Source: Halopenitus malekzadehii
Lineage (GTDB): Archaea; Halobacteriota; Halobacteria; Halobacteriales; Haloferacaceae
Assembly: GCF_900108505.1 (NCBI RefSeq)
Contig: NZ_FNWU01000003.1
Coordinates: forward strand, 62,001 to 126,000
Length of the DNA stretch: 64,000 nucleotides
Direction of reading: 5' to 3'
The notes beneath the pieces were generated by a model. It did not search any database, was not told where the DNA came from, and saw nothing but the letters and a program-made list of their open reading frames with translations. This document shows positions 55,767 through 63,876 of this stretch, piece by piece (position 1 is the first letter of the stretch; each line of letters opens with the position of its first letter). The translations under genes and the position numbers were made by a program.

Positions 55767-56459
55767 CTATTGAGTTTGTAATTCTGGTGATTCTGCAGAA
55801 ACAGATAGCTGTTGGCTTTGCGTACTATCGATATGAATTGTCAGTACGATCGATCGTGGAGCAGGGTCCGCACCTCGTCCATCCGGATATACGTCAGCTA
55901 TATTCTGATACGTATATCTGCCTGCGGGGAGACAGGCAGACACAGTAGCAGCGGTATACACGGAATACCGTTCTGTAATGTTATCTGATGGATCAATAGT
56001 ATTATATTTGAGAATACTTTGGATAGATCGAGTTCCGTCTTCGGGAAAGCGCCAACAGTCATCCCCAGTTTGTACGGGATCGCTCCATGGGCCGACGTCG
56101 GTGTCTGGGTCGATGATGAGTTTGTCTGCCCACGTAGGATTCTCCTCAGAGCCGGTATCTGAAATCATCAGCGCGGGGCCCATACCGGTTGTGATAGCCT
56201 CAGGCCCTCTGTTTGCGAGTGTCGCTTCAAAACGAGCTGGTGTGTCAGCTGATTGTTGGGAGAGCATCTCGGCATTGAAACTCAGATTTTGGATTTGTTG
56301 GTCAAGAGTCGATGTCGGAGATTGCGTTTCGCTCGCAGTTCCATCCGCAGATGATGGCGTCTTCCCGTCAGATCCGGATGACGACAAACACCCTGCGAGT
56401 CCACAGGCCGTAATGCCAACTAACTGGAGAGCTGAACGGCGCGAGCGGGAGTACGACAT
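55767..56459 (-). CDS. Tat-exported lipoprotein, AT-rich gene
   Basis: 230 residues. MSYSRSRRSALQLVGITACG then LAGC is a twin-arginine lipoprotein signal. A Ser/Thr-rich spacer is followed by a domain with FNAEMLSQQSADTPARFEAT, LANRGPEAITTGMGPAL and SVYTAATVSACLPAGRYTY. Function unknown. It has clearly lower GC than the housekeeping genes and lies in the same orientation as the preceding small lipoprotein gene, so the pair may be related decorations of one island. Confidence 0.75.
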   Translation of the reverse strand: MSYSRSRRSALQLVGITACGLAGCLSSSGSDGKTPSSADGTASETQSPTSTLDQQIQNLSFNAEMLSQQSADTPARFEATLANRGPEAITTGMGPALMISDTGSEENPTWADKLIIDPDTDVGPWSDPVQTGDDCWRFPEDGTRSIQSILKYNTIDPSDNITERYSVYTAATVSACLPAGRYTYQNIADVYPDGRGADPAPRSIVLTIHIDSTQSQQLSVSAESPELQTQ

Positions 56460-56744
56460 AGTTCAGGTACATCTTACAACTGTACATGTCTTGTGATGAG
56501 ACTGTACTGCACGATCGTCACACTCCTCCCATCTGTCTTTTTATATAATGAATATATGCCCTATATATTTCATATATTCCAGAAATATGTGAATTATAAT
56601 AATTCACCGTAAAATAAGAGAAATCTTCAGCAATCGATCGTTTCACCTCTTTCGTGTTCGCCAAATCGGCTTTCAACGAAGCCGATCCACGTCGCCACGC
56701 ACCCGGATCCGCACGCTTTAGCGGCACCACGCCCTCGATCGGGT
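56460..56744. other. AT-rich intergenic region, right edge of the island
   Basis: From about 56530 to 56640 it is strongly AT-rich (tatataatgaatatatgccc and catatattccagaaatatgt); then GC rises abruptly at the Pus10 promoter. A 70-codon minus-strand frame here is not convincing. No att site, tRNA or recombinase was seen. Confidence 0.5.
56714..56722 (+). promoter_or_regulatory. TATA-like box for pus10
   Basis: CGCTTTAGC, centred about 28 bp before the ATG at 56745, the usual leaderless spacing. Confidence 0.55.
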
Positions 56745-58154
56745 ATGGACGTACTCGAGGTCGCCGCCGACGCGGTCGCGACGGGGCCGGTCTGTGACGC
56801 CTGCCTCGGCCGGCTCGTCGCCGACCGGAGCTTCGGGCTCACCAACGCCGATCGCGGACGCTCGCTGCGGACGGCGCTGGCGCTCGCCCGCGACGAGCCC
56901 TTCGAACCACCCGAGCCGGACGACTGTTGGGTGTGCGAGGGTCGCTGCACCGAGTTCGACGACTGGGCCGACCGCGCCGCGGCGGCCGTGGAGGGGATCG
57001 CGTTCGACACCTACAACGTGGGCACCCGAGCGCCGCCGCTGATCGAGGAGAACGACCGGTTCCTTCGGGAGGAATGCGGGCTCGACCCCGACGCCGGCGA
57101 GGCGTTCAACTCCGAGTTCAACCGCGAGGTCGGCAAGCGCGTCGGGCGGCTGACGGACGCCGAGGTCTCCTTCGACCGGCCACACGTCCAGTTCACGATC
57201 GATCTGGCCGAGGACCGGATCGACGCGAAGGTCAACTCCGCGTTCGTGTACGGACGCTACCGGAAGCTGGAGCGCGACATCCCGCAGACCGAGTGGCCCT
57301 GCCGGGAGTGTCACGGGTCCGGCCGTGACGGGCGGGAGCCCTGCGAGCACTGTGGCGGGACCGGTTACCTCTACGAGCACAGCGTCGAGGAGTACGTCGC
57401 CCCGATCGTCGAGGACGTGATGGACGGGACCGACGCCGTCTTCCACGGCGCCGGCCGCGAGGACGTCGACGCCCGGATGCTCGGCACCGGCCGGCCGTTC
57501 GTGGTCGAGGTCGAGGAGCCGCGTCGTCGCCGGGTCGACGTCGAGCGGCTCGAGTCCGACGTCAACGCCTTCGCGGAGGGGGCCGTCGAGGTCGAGGGGC
57601 TCCGGCTCGCCACCTATGAGATGGTCGAGCGCGTCAAGCAGCTCGATGCCTCCAAGCGCTATCGGGCGTTCGTCGCGTTCGATGAGGCCGTCGACCCCGA
57701 GGACCTCCGCGCAGCCGCCACGGAGCTTGAGGGGTCCACGATCGAACAGTACACGCCGAACCGCGTCGACCACCGGCGGGCCTCTCTGACGCGCGAGCGC
57801 GAGGTCTACGACGTCACCGTCCACGAGTCGCTTGCGGACCTCCCGGACCGTTCGGATCCCACGGACGGCACCTCGGTGGACGACACGATCGACACCGCCG
57901 TTCCGAGATCGCGTGCAGAGGAGGCGCTCCCCGATTTCGATCCCGACGATCCCCGCCACGCGATCGTCGACATTCACGGCGAAGGTGGACTCTACATCAA
58001 GGAGCTCGTCTCGAGCGATGAGGGCCGTACCGAGCCGAGCCTCGCCGGTCTGCTCGATGTCGGGGCCACGGTGATCCACCTCGACGTTCTCGCCGTGGCG
58101 GGCGAGGAGGAGCCGTTCGCCGCTGACGACTACTTCCTCGATCCGGAACCCTGA
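56745..58154 (+). CDS. pus10: tRNA pseudouridine(54/55) synthase Pus10
   Basis: 469 residues. It makes pseudouridine at T-loop positions 54 and 55. The N-terminal zinc-binding THUMP part contains VCDACLGRLVADRS and CWVCEGRC. The catalytic block is GAGREDVDARMLGTGRPFVV with the active-site Asp in GREDVDARM. A Cys-rich insertion WPCRECHGSGRDGREPCEHC then GGTG resembles a small zinc knuckle common in archaeal Pus10. C-terminal block: ADRVIHLDVLAV-like segment. Length is typical. Confidence 0.94.
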   Translation: MDVLEVAADAVATGPVCDACLGRLVADRSFGLTNADRGRSLRTALALARDEPFEPPEPDDCWVCEGRCTEFDDWADRAAAAVEGIAFDTYNVGTRAPPLIEENDRFLREECGLDPDAGEAFNSEFNREVGKRVGRLTDAEVSFDRPHVQFTIDLAEDRIDAKVNSAFVYGRYRKLERDIPQTEWPCRECHGSGRDGREPCEHCGGTGYLYEHSVEEYVAPIVEDVMDGTDAVFHGAGREDVDARMLGTGRPFVVEVEEPRRRRVDVERLESDVNAFAEGAVEVEGLRLATYEMVERVKQLDASKRYRAFVAFDEAVDPEDLRAAATELEGSTIEQYTPNRVDHRRASLTREREVYDVTVHESLADLPDRSDPTDGTSVDDTIDTAVPRSRAEEALPDFDPDDPRHAIVDIHGEGGLYIKELVSSDEGRTEPSLAGLLDVGATVIHLDVLAVAGEEEPFAADDYFLDPEP

Positions 58155-58285
58155 CGCCGCCCCGACCATCCCGGACAGACGGATCCATCCCGACGTTGGT
58201 CGTTCGACGAAGCCGTGTGCCACCGCGGAGAACCGCCATCCGGCAGCAGCTTTATGCCCTTGTTTCACAACCACACAGGTACCGA

Positions 58286-59980
58286 ATGAGTCGCGCACAC
58301 ACGATCGCGAACGTGTCCGGTGAGATCGACGGCGACGAGGCGTTGACGCACAACGTCTCCGCCGCCGCCGCGCTCGCGGACGTGGTACGGACGACGCTCG
58401 GGCCCGTCAGCCGCGACAAGATGGTCGTCAGCAACGGCGAGGTGCTGGTGACGAACGACGGGTCCCACATCGTGGACCGGCTCGACGTCGAGGCGCCGGC
58501 CGCGCGGATCGTCGCCGACCTCGCCCGTGCACAGGGCGTCGATCTCGGCGACGGTGCCACGTCCGCCATCGTCCTCGCGGGCGCCCTGCTCCGGGAGGCC
58601 GAACCCCTGCTCGAGGACGGTCTCCATCCGACGACGATCGTGAACGGCTACACGGCCGCGGCCGACCGCGCCAGGGAGCGGGCGGCTGCGGTTGCCGACT
58701 CGCGGCGCGTCGACGATGAAGAGGCGCTCCGAGACGTCGTCGCGACCGCGATCACCGGACGGTGGGACGCGGAGCGAACGGCCTTCCTGTCGGCCCTCAC
58801 CGTTCGCGGCTATCGGTCGACGCTGACCGGCGACCGCGACGGAACCACCCGATCCGAACGCCTGACGATCCAGCGCGCGCCGGGCGGGGAGACAACTGAC
58901 TCGGCGCTGATCGACGGGCTCGTCGTGGACACCGGCCGATCCTCGACGTCGCAATCGGACGTGCCGGCGGCCCTTCCGGACCGGCTCTCGGATCCGCGGA
59001 TCGCGATCGTCGACGACGAGATCGCCCTCGAACCCGACGGCTCCGCGGCACGGGTCTCGATCGAGACCGCCGACCAGCGTCGACGTCTTCAGGAGTTCGA
59101 ATCCGAGGCCTACGACGAGATCATCGAAACGCTTCGCGGGCTCGAGGTCGGCGTGCTCTTCACACAGAAGTCGATCGACGACCGACTCCGGTCCCGGCTT
59201 GCGCAGGCGGGCATCGTGTCCGTCGAGCGAACCCGACAGGACGAGATCCACAAGCTCTCGCGCGCGACCGGCGCGGAGCCGGTGATGCGGGTCGACGACC
59301 TCACGTCGGCAGCCCTCGGACGCGCGGACCTGGTGGAGCGTCGCTCCCTCGGCGGGTCGACGTTCGTGATCGTTCGTGCTGCAACGTCCACGCAGACCTC
59401 GTTGCTCCTCCGGGGCAGCCCCGAACACGTCGTCGAGGAGACCGAGCGCATCGTCGCCGACGGGCTCCGCCTGCTCGAGGGGTTCGGCCGCCGGCCGGCG
59501 CTGCTTCCGGGCGGTGGAGGGGCCGAAATCGCGCTTGCCCGTGACCTTCGCGAGTGGAGTCCGACGATCCACACCCGCGAACAGCTCGCGGCCGGTCGGT
59601 TCGCCGACGCGCTCGAGACGATCCCGGCCGCGCTCGCGCGAAACGCCGGCGCCGACGCGCTCGAGATCGTCCTCGAGCTGCGACGACGACACGATGCGGG
59701 CGATCGATCCGTCGGCTTCGACGCGACCACCGGAACGGTGACGGACGTTCTGGACGAGGGCATCGTCGATCCCCTTCCGTTGAAGGCGCGGATCATCTCC
59801 AACGCGACCCAGGCGGCGTGTGCGATCCTCCGGATCGATGGGATCATCCGGATCGCCGGGTCGATCGGTGACGCCGGACCTCACGACGCGGATGGGCTCG
59901 AAGGACACGACCACGATCACGGAAGCGGTGGCGGTCACCAACCCTCCACCCACGGGTATCCGTGGGCGATCGGCCACTGA
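58286..59980 (+). CDS. Divergent thermosome (group II chaperonin) subunit
   Basis: 564 residues. Chaperonin signatures are present but altered: LGPVSRDKMVVSNGEVLVTN and DGSH (usually LGPKGMDKML and NDGATI), DLGDGATSAIVLAGALL (usually GDGTT), and the conserved LLPGGGGAEIALARDLREWS. The hydrolysis-region Asp seems kept in ERIVADGLRLLEG. The C-terminus is His/Gly-rich (HDHDHGSGGGHQPSTHGYPW) instead of the GGM tail common in main subunits. It resembles the third, divergent thermosome gene of haloarchaea. A GCTTTATGC box lies about 35 bp upstream. Confidence 0.85.
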   Translation: MSRAHTIANVSGEIDGDEALTHNVSAAAALADVVRTTLGPVSRDKMVVSNGEVLVTNDGSHIVDRLDVEAPAARIVADLARAQGVDLGDGATSAIVLAGALLREAEPLLEDGLHPTTIVNGYTAAADRARERAAAVADSRRVDDEEALRDVVATAITGRWDAERTAFLSALTVRGYRSTLTGDRDGTTRSERLTIQRAPGGETTDSALIDGLVVDTGRSSTSQSDVPAALPDRLSDPRIAIVDDEIALEPDGSAARVSIETADQRRRLQEFESEAYDEIIETLRGLEVGVLFTQKSIDDRLRSRLAQAGIVSVERTRQDEIHKLSRATGAEPVMRVDDLTSAALGRADLVERRSLGGSTFVIVRAATSTQTSLLLRGSPEHVVEETERIVADGLRLLEGFGRRPALLPGGGGAEIALARDLREWSPTIHTREQLAAGRFADALETIPAALARNAGADALEIVLELRRRHDAGDRSVGFDATTGTVTDVLDEGIVDPLPLKARIISNATQAACAILRIDGIIRIAGSIGDAGPHDADGLEGHDHDHGSGGGHQPSTHGYPWAIGH

Positions 59981-60043
59981 CGGTTCGAGTTCCCGTGGAC
60001 GGGCCGAGGTCCTACTGAGGACCACTCATCGATCGATCGTCAG

Positions 60044-60409
60044 TCAGACGACCCCGACCACGATCCGGGCGAGGCCGAGCGCGGCGAGCGCGCCCACGAG
60101 GTTCACCGCGGCGTACCAGCCGGCACGCAGCCGCCGGCCCGCCTCCCACAGCCGCACCGTCTCGACGGAGAACGAGGAGAACGTGGTGTAGGCGCCGCAG
60201 GCGCCGGTGCCGACGAGAAACTGGACCGACGTGCTCGCGCCGGCGAACGCCACGAGTCCGAGGACGAACGAGCCGACGACGTTGACGGTGAACGTTCCGT
60301 ACGGGAGGTCGCGATCGCCCAGACGGGCCGCAACGACCGAGCCGGTTCCGTGACGGAGTAGTGCCCCGACCGCAGCCCCGAGCCCGACGAGCAGCGATGG
60401 GTCGACCAT
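60044..60409 (-). CDS. crcB: Fluoride channel subunit FluC/CrcB (first)
   Basis: 121 residues, four membrane helices. FluC motifs: GTFTVNVVGSFVLG (the polar Asn) and GACGAYTTFSSFSVE (the phenylalanine box with Thr/Ser). Single FluC genes form antiparallel homodimers; here a second gene lies 7 bp away, so an obligate heterodimer is likely. It expels fluoride. Confidence 0.93.
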   Translation of the reverse strand: MVDPSLLVGLGAAVGALLRHGTGSVVAARLGDRDLPYGTFTVNVVGSFVLGLVAFAGASTSVQFLVGTGACGAYTTFSSFSVETVRLWEAGRRLRAGWYAAVNLVGALAALGLARIVVGVV

Positions 60410-60416
60410 CCCCGTC

Positions 60417-60827
60417 TCACCCCTCCGTGACCGTCATCGCGGCCGATCGACCCAGGAGCACGGCGATCGCTCCGAGCCCGTAGTTGGCGACGACGTTGCC
60501 GGCGCCCAGGAGGGGCGCCGACTGCATCGTCTCGAGCGCGAACGTGCTGTAGGTCGTGAACGAGGAGAGGAATCCGGTCGAGAGCACGTATCCCGTCTCC
60601 TCGGACAGCGTCCCCGCGAGCTCGGCCTCGTAGGTCAGGAACCCGAGCGCGAGACAGCCGAGGACGTTGGCCACGAGCGTGCCGCCTGGCGCGGCGACCA
60701 CGCCCGCGATCGCGTGTCTGAGGGTGCCGCCGACGAATCCCCCGATCGCGATCAGCAGCGCAACCTCCATCGTCCGGCCCCATCCGTTTCCCGCGAACAT
60801 ATCACCGAGAGTGGGTGGAACGTACAT
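60417..60827 (-). CDS. crcB: Fluoride channel subunit FluC/CrcB (second)
   Basis: 136 residues from ATG 60827, or 117 from an internal ATG at 60770 that starts at the first helix (MEVALLIAIGGFVGG). FluC motifs GGTLVANVLGCLALGF and GFLSSFTTYSTFALE are kept. The first 19 residues are polar and may be untranslated. Seven bases separate it from the other FluC gene, implying cotranscription and a heterodimeric channel. Confidence 0.92.
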   Translation of the reverse strand: MYVPPTLGDMFAGNGWGRTMEVALLIAIGGFVGGTLRHAIAGVVAAPGGTLVANVLGCLALGFLTYEAELAGTLSEETGYVLSTGFLSSFTTYSTFALETMQSAPLLGAGNVVANYGLGAIAVLLGRSAAMTVTEG

Positions 60828-60963
60828 ACCTCTACCGACGGAGCGAACGGTTCACGGTGGGCGGTCCCACGCACCGATAGAGTAATGTGTCAGATGTCCG
60901 TAGGTCTTTGTGGAATGATGACAACCAACACGAAACGTGGCATCGCGGATCGGTATCGGGGTG

Positions 60964-61491
60964 ATGCTGATGGTGTATAGCGTCCTGGGAATGGGCCTAC
61001 TGTTCGTGGGCGGGGTGCTCTTCGTCAACGGGCTGTGGCTGTTGGGATACGGTTCCGACGACGACGTCGCCGTATTCAACTTTCTGACCGGGTTGATCAC
61101 GTTCCTGATCGTCCTGTATTGGGCCTTCGGCGGCGACGCCTCCCTCGGAACGCCGTTCAACGCGGCCGGAACGATGCTCTTCTCCTTCACGTACCTCTGG
61201 ATCGGCGCCAACGCGTATCGGGGCATCGAGGACCAGCGATCGTTCGGGTGGTACTGTTTCTTCGTCGCGCTCACGGCGATCCCAACCGGATACCTCGTCC
61301 TGCTCACTGGCGACGTCGGATTGACGGGACTGTGGTGGGTGTGGGCGGTCCTTTGGGCGGCGTTCTTCGTGCTGCTCGGGCTCGAGCGCGATGAGTTCAC
61401 TGCCCCGGTCGGCTGGTTCACGGCGGCGACCGGTGTTCTCACCGCCGTCGCCGGGTACCTGATGGCCGCCGGCTACTGGCCGTGGGGGTGA
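60964..61491 (+). CDS. amiS: AmiS/UreI-family amide/urea channel
   Basis: 175 residues, about six membrane helices. AmiS/UreI features: LGMGLLFVGGVLFVNGLWLL, AAGTMLFSFTYLWIGANAYR and LWWVWAVLWAAFFVLLGLER, ending GWFTAATGVLTAVAGYL. These channels pass urea or short-chain amides. The start is uncertain: GTG 60937 is further upstream and ATG 60970 is slightly downstream. It lies 103 bp before formamidase, so formamide is the probable cargo. Confidence 0.85.
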   Translation: MLMVYSVLGMGLLFVGGVLFVNGLWLLGYGSDDDVAVFNFLTGLITFLIVLYWAFGGDASLGTPFNAAGTMLFSFTYLWIGANAYRGIEDQRSFGWYCFFVALTAIPTGYLVLLTGDVGLTGLWWVWAVLWAAFFVLLGLERDEFTAPVGWFTAATGVLTAVAGYLMAAGYWPWG

Positions 61492-61594
61492 TCGAACGTC
61501 CACGTTTTACGGCAATATTCCGTGTTCACCGCTACCAAACCTCTAAGTACGATTCACGAGTAGACACGGACGGGTCATATGGCCCACGATACCA

Positions 61595-62866
61595 ATGCCC
61601 GAGGTAAAGTTCGAAGTCGACGTCGACAGTCCCCCTGACGAACAGCCCGGTGCCAACCCGTTCAACCGGTGGCACCCAGACATCCCCGCCGTGGTCGAGG
61701 TCGACCCCGGCGAGACGGCCCGTCTCGAAGCCCTCGACTGGACCGGCGGCCAGATATCCGACAACGACGACCCGAACGAGGTCCGCGACGTGGACCTCAA
61801 TCAGGTCCACTATCTGGCCGGTCCCGTCCACGTGAACGGCGCCTCACCGGGTGACCTCCTGAAGGTGGAGTTCCTCGATATGGGGCCGCTCAACGGGCGC
61901 TCGGAGTTCGGATTCACCGGCACCTTCTCCCAGCAGAACGGCGGCGGGTTCCTCACCGACCACTTCTCGAAGGCGGCGAAGTCGATCTGGGACCTCGACG
62001 GCTATACCGTCTCCTCTCGACACGTTCCCGACGTCCGGTATGAGGGCAAGATCCATCCCGGACTCGCCGGATGTGCCCCCAGCCAGGAGCTCCTCGAAGA
62101 ATGGAACGAACGAGAACAGGAGCTCATCGACAAACACGCCGAGGACCCCGAGTCCATCCCGAACCACCCGACCGGCGAGGCCGAACCCGGCGTCGCGAAC
62201 CCGCCGACGAAGGACGGCGCGCAGATGGGCGAGATGGATCCCGAGGAAGCCGACGCGGCCGCCGAAGAGGCTGCCCGAACGGTACCGCCGCGTGAACACG
62301 GCGGCAACCACGACATCAAGGACCTCTCGATCGGCTCCACGGTCTACTTCCCGGTCTACGTCGACGGCGCCAAGTTCGGCATCGGCGACTTCCACGCCTC
62401 CCAGGGCGACGGGGAGATAACCTTCTGTGGCGCCATCGAGATGGCGGCCTACGTGGACCTCAAATTCGAGGTGATCGAGAACGGGATGGAGGAACACGGG
62501 GTTTCCCATCCGATCTTCGAGCCCGGCCACCGCGGGCCGAACTTCGAGAATTACGTGACGTTCTGCGGCTACTCGGTCACCGAGGACGGCGAGCAGAAGT
62601 ACATCGACTCCCACACCGCCTATCGGCGGGCCTGTCTGCAGGCCATCGACTACCTGAAGAAGTTCGGGTACACCGGCCAGCAGGCGTTGCACATCCTCGG
62701 CACGGTCCCGATCGAGGGTCGCCAGAGCGGCGTCGTCGACGTGCCGAACGCGTGCTCGACGCTGGCGCTGCCGACCGGCGCCTTCGAGTTCGACCTCTCG
62801 CCCGGCAGCCTCGGAAACGCCGAGGACCGCGGCAACCTGGTCGTCACCGACGATCCGCTGAGGTGA
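61595..62866 (+). CDS. fmdA: Formamidase (acetamidase/formamidase family)
   Basis: 423 residues. It hydrolyses formamide to formate and ammonia. Family blocks: NRWHPDIPAVVEVDPGETAR, FLTDHFSKAAKSIWDLDGYT, IHPGLAGCAPSQELLEEWNE, FGIGDFHASQGDGEITFCGA and YIDSHTAYRRACLQAIDYLK. An acidic insert (PEEADAAAEEAARTVPPRE) is halophile-like. The length matches the FmdA family. The AmiS-type channel gene upstream on the same strand gives a transport-plus-hydrolysis pair for nitrogen scavenging. Confidence 0.95.
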   Translation: MPEVKFEVDVDSPPDEQPGANPFNRWHPDIPAVVEVDPGETARLEALDWTGGQISDNDDPNEVRDVDLNQVHYLAGPVHVNGASPGDLLKVEFLDMGPLNGRSEFGFTGTFSQQNGGGFLTDHFSKAAKSIWDLDGYTVSSRHVPDVRYEGKIHPGLAGCAPSQELLEEWNEREQELIDKHAEDPESIPNHPTGEAEPGVANPPTKDGAQMGEMDPEEADAAAEEAARTVPPREHGGNHDIKDLSIGSTVYFPVYVDGAKFGIGDFHASQGDGEITFCGAIEMAAYVDLKFEVIENGMEEHGVSHPIFEPGHRGPNFENYVTFCGYSVTEDGEQKYIDSHTAYRRACLQAIDYLKKFGYTGQQALHILGTVPIEGRQSGVVDVPNACSTLALPTGAFEFDLSPGSLGNAEDRGNLVVTDDPLR

Positions 62867-62894
62867 TCCATCGGCTGCTCCCCTCGAAAGCGGC

Positions 62895-63269
62895 TCACTC
62901 GCGATCCGCGACACGATCGACGTCGTCGACCGCGTCGTGGATCGCGGCCGTCAACGCGGCGATATCCGCTCGATCGGCCTCCTTCTGATCGTCTTCCGTC
63001 CGATCGCCATCTGCACGGTCGTCTTCCGTCCGATCCACCCCATCCGTGAGCTCATGCTGCCGCGCGGCCGCCTGCAGGGCCAGCCGGACGACGTCGTCGG
63101 TGTCAACCACCGTGTGGCCGATCCGGTCGTTCAGGTCGTCACGGATCGCGCTCAGGGTGTTTCGCGTATCCAGCGACATCGACACCGAGGTCCGGAACGC
63201 GTGGGTCGTCTCCTCGTGAAGTCGTCGTGCCTGCCGTTCGAGGTCGTCAGCCGTGTCGGCGTCGGTCAT
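62895..63269 (-). CDS. Hypothetical acidic haloarchaeal protein
   Basis: 124 residues. The N-terminal 75 residues include AFRTSVSMSLDTRNTLSAIR and DDLNDRIGHTVVDTDDVVRL, a weakly ribbon-helix-helix-like pattern; the rest is Asp-rich with a repeated RTEDDRADGDRTEDDQKEAD run. No known function. It converges with fmdA 28 bp away. ATG 63269 is supported by a TATA-like box 22-30 bp upstream. Confidence 0.65.
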   Translation of the reverse strand: MTDADTADDLERQARRLHEETTHAFRTSVSMSLDTRNTLSAIRDDLNDRIGHTVVDTDDVVRLALQAAARQHELTDGVDRTEDDRADGDRTEDDQKEADRADIAALTAAIHDAVDDVDRVADRE

Positions 63270-63290
63270 ACGGTGAGTCTCGCCGGGCAG

Positions 63291-63299
63291 CCTCTTAAA
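63291..63299 (-). promoter_or_regulatory. TATA-like box for the gene starting at 63269
   Basis: TTTAAGAGG on the minus strand, centred 26 bp before the ATG. Confidence 0.55.
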
Positions 63300-63393
63300 C
63301 GTCCCCGCGCTTCCGGCGTCGATCGGGCGTGGCGCCGCGGATCCGTGTCGCGATCCCCGGGACGTTTTTTCGGCTGCGGATCCCACACCGGGT

Positions 63394-63777
63394 ATGAGCG
63401 AGATCTCACTCGCGATCCCGCAGGGTGTCATCGACGGCCTCCCCGAGGACAGCCAGGCGACGAAACAGGACGTCCAACGGGCGGTTTCCGGGATCGAATC
63501 CCGGTTGAACGCCGAGATCGAGGCGGCGGAGGGGACCGCCGAGGCGGCGAGCATCGTCGTCGACGCCGTCGAGTTCCTCGAGGACCGGATGGAGCGATAC
63601 GACTCGTTCGTCCCGGAGCTGCGTGCGTGGGGGCAGTCGCCGATCTACGCCATCACCTGGCGCAACCTGTACGCGGAGCTGATCGCGCAGTTGTACGACC
63701 ACGAGTGGCTCGCCGAGGAGCTCGACCGCGAGCGGAACTACCGGATCGTCGAGGACGGGATCCGATTCGGCGGTTGA
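63394..63777 (+). CDS. Conserved hypothetical helical protein
   Basis: 127 residues. Fully helical and acidic: IPQGVIDGLPEDSQATKQDV, ESRLNAEIEAAEGTAEAASI, VELRAW-like SFVPELRAWGQSPIYAITWR and AELIAQLYDHEWLAEELDRE. No signal, cysteine or catalytic motif. It is followed directly by an IS605-like terminal palindrome. Unknown function. Confidence 0.68.
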   Translation: MSEISLAIPQGVIDGLPEDSQATKQDVQRAVSGIESRLNAEIEAAEGTAEAASIVVDAVEFLEDRMERYDSFVPELRAWGQSPIYAITWRNLYAELIAQLYDHEWLAEELDRERNYRIVEDGIRFGG

Positions 63778-63835
63778 CATCCTCCCCGCCCTGAGGGCGG
63801 GGTTTGAGTATTGAATCCTCCATAACCGACGACGT
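63775..63835 (+). mobile_element. Solitary IS200/IS605 (IS1341)-type end sequence, remnant
   Basis: ttgacatcctccccgccctg followed by agggcggggtttgag, with a perfect ccccgccc / gggcgggg hairpin (loop tga) at 63785-63803. Haloarchaeal IS605/IS1341 elements end in very similar palindromes with the tcctccccgccct core. No tnpA or tnpB is present, so this is at most a relic or a MITE-like end. It lies immediately after a stop codon and just before the MoaD/SAMP promoter. Confidence 0.5.
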
Positions 63836-63844
63836 CCACCGCCC

Positions 63845-63853
63845 GTATTTAAG
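63845..63853 (+). promoter_or_regulatory. TATA-like box for the MoaD/SAMP gene
   Basis: GTATTTAAG, centred 28 bp before the ATG at 63877, typical for leaderless transcripts. Confidence 0.6.
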
Positions 63854-63876
63854 CATCCACCGGCCCGTGATCGGGT

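Noticed and set aside
56518-56730. 70-codon minus-strand frame in the AT-rich gap before pus10
   Set aside because: It overlaps the pus10 promoter and shows no conserved feature.
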